In this document: piece by piece, positions 13,021-13,146 of the stretch | How the letters are laid out: every line of letters begins with the position of its first letter | Numbering within the stretch: the first letter of the stretch is position 1 | Assembly: GCA_023458315.1 (NCBI GenBank) | Contig: JAEXAH010000145.1 | Span: 1-13,146 of the forward strand | DNA length: 13,146 nucleotides | Direction: 5' to 3' | DNA from: Pseudomonadota bacterium | GTDB taxonomy: Bacteria > Pseudomonadota > Alphaproteobacteria > Rhodospirillales > Magnetospirillaceae | Notes under the pieces: model-generated | What the model saw: only the letters and a program-made list of their open reading frames with translations | Database searches by the model: none | Told to the model about the DNA's origin: nothing | Position numbers and translations under genes: made by a program

Positions 13021-13146
13021 TACCAACCTGCATTGATCAGAACTCATGAGCCCACTGGCGACGGCCGATGGACATGATCTTCCACGGTTGGTCCACGAGG
13101 CGGTTCCAGGCATGGCAGCAGAGGGCGACGATCTGGTCGTAGGATT
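13021..13146 (-). mobile_element. End of an IS630-family insertion sequence
   Basis: The terminal bases 13021-13040, TACCAACCTGCATTGATCAG, lie just beyond the transposase stop and are preceded by TTA, so a TA target dinucleotide at 13019-13022 fits the known TA preference of IS630/mariner elements. The rest of the element is outside the window. Confidence 0.6.
13037..13146 (-). CDS. IS630-family transposase, C-terminal end (5' part outside window)
   Basis: Read on the minus strand, the last 35 residues are SYDQIVALCCHAWNRLVDQP then WKIMSIGRRQWAHEF and stop TGA (13039-13037). The pattern 'Y..I...CC.AWN.l..qPw.i.Sig.R.Wa' is the common end of IS630 transposases and contains none of the catalytic acids, which lie upstream and outside the window. 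It is convergent with the phage remnant, 34 bp away. Confidence 0.8.
   Translation of the reverse strand, partial: SYDQIVALCCHAWNRLVDQPWKIMSIGRRQWAHEF

Noticed and set aside
12867..13049. Continuation of the IS5-type transposase frame to a stop at 13049
   Set aside because: After about residue 206 the translation turns into Pro/Arg/Gly-rich sequence, whereas another frame shows a phage tail protein end; the continuation is a fusion by truncation, not native transposase.
1..13146. CRISPR array, restriction-modification, toxin-antitoxin or other defence locus
   Set aside because: No regularly spaced repeats, no methyltransferase or nuclease motifs, and no toxin next to the RHH gene were seen on either strand.

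Overview
The window reads as chromosomal DNA of a high-GC alphaproteobacterium, most likely a Rhodospirillales member close to Magnetospirillum. This rests on protein style (ClpS-ClpA pair, PHB phasin, SPOR-domain D,D-carboxypeptidase, FlaF-like domains) and very GC-biased third codon positions. No species is claimed, because no database search was possible. Insertion-sequence material lies at both edges, and the centre is an ordinary, mostly intact set of housekeeping and accessory genes.

Left part (1-3432). The window opens in the last 61 codons of an IS481-family transposase. The element ends at about 179, exactly against a CTAG that also holds the stop codon of a minus-strand D-alanyl-D-alanine carboxypeptidase gene (181-1467). 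Divergent from that gene is a lipoprotein of unknown function (1636-2310), followed by a strong intrinsic terminator. A phasin gene (2479-3123) comes next. Its upstream region shows a candidate promoter overlapping that terminator and two TGC-N3-GCA sites that resemble PhaR operators. Between the phasin and clpS lies a 309-bp gap with two terminators, a run of hairpins and a perfect 18-bp palindrome.

Centre (3433-8558). clpS and clpA are adjacent and intact, encoding the N-degron adaptor and the AAA+ unfoldase of ClpAP. They end in a convergent region full of hairpins. Opposite them on the minus strand are a SEC-C motif protein and two tandem paralogs. Each paralog appears to fuse a FlaF-like domain to a DUF2934-like tail, a combination not expected from textbook FlaF. 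A small ribbon-helix-helix protein is transcribed divergently from the second paralog. A 34-residue membrane peptide with its own ribosome binding site and an apparent terminator follows on the minus strand.

Right part (8559-13146). A membrane-bound diguanylate cyclase with a periplasmic sensor domain and intact active and inhibitory sites is divergent from a bacterial/archaeal-type glycogen debranching enzyme. Right after the debranching gene's stop codon begins an IS5-like element. Its transposase is cut at about residue 206 and joined to the last ~47 codons of a phage tail assembly chaperone-like gene, which is followed by the end of an inverted IS630-family element. This edge is an IS/prophage graveyard.

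I see no clear new defence or biosynthetic system. The observations most worth following up are the tandem FlaF-like/DUF2934 proteins, the phasin control region, the structured gap before clpS, and insertions placed on the stop codons of flanking genes so that those genes survive intact.
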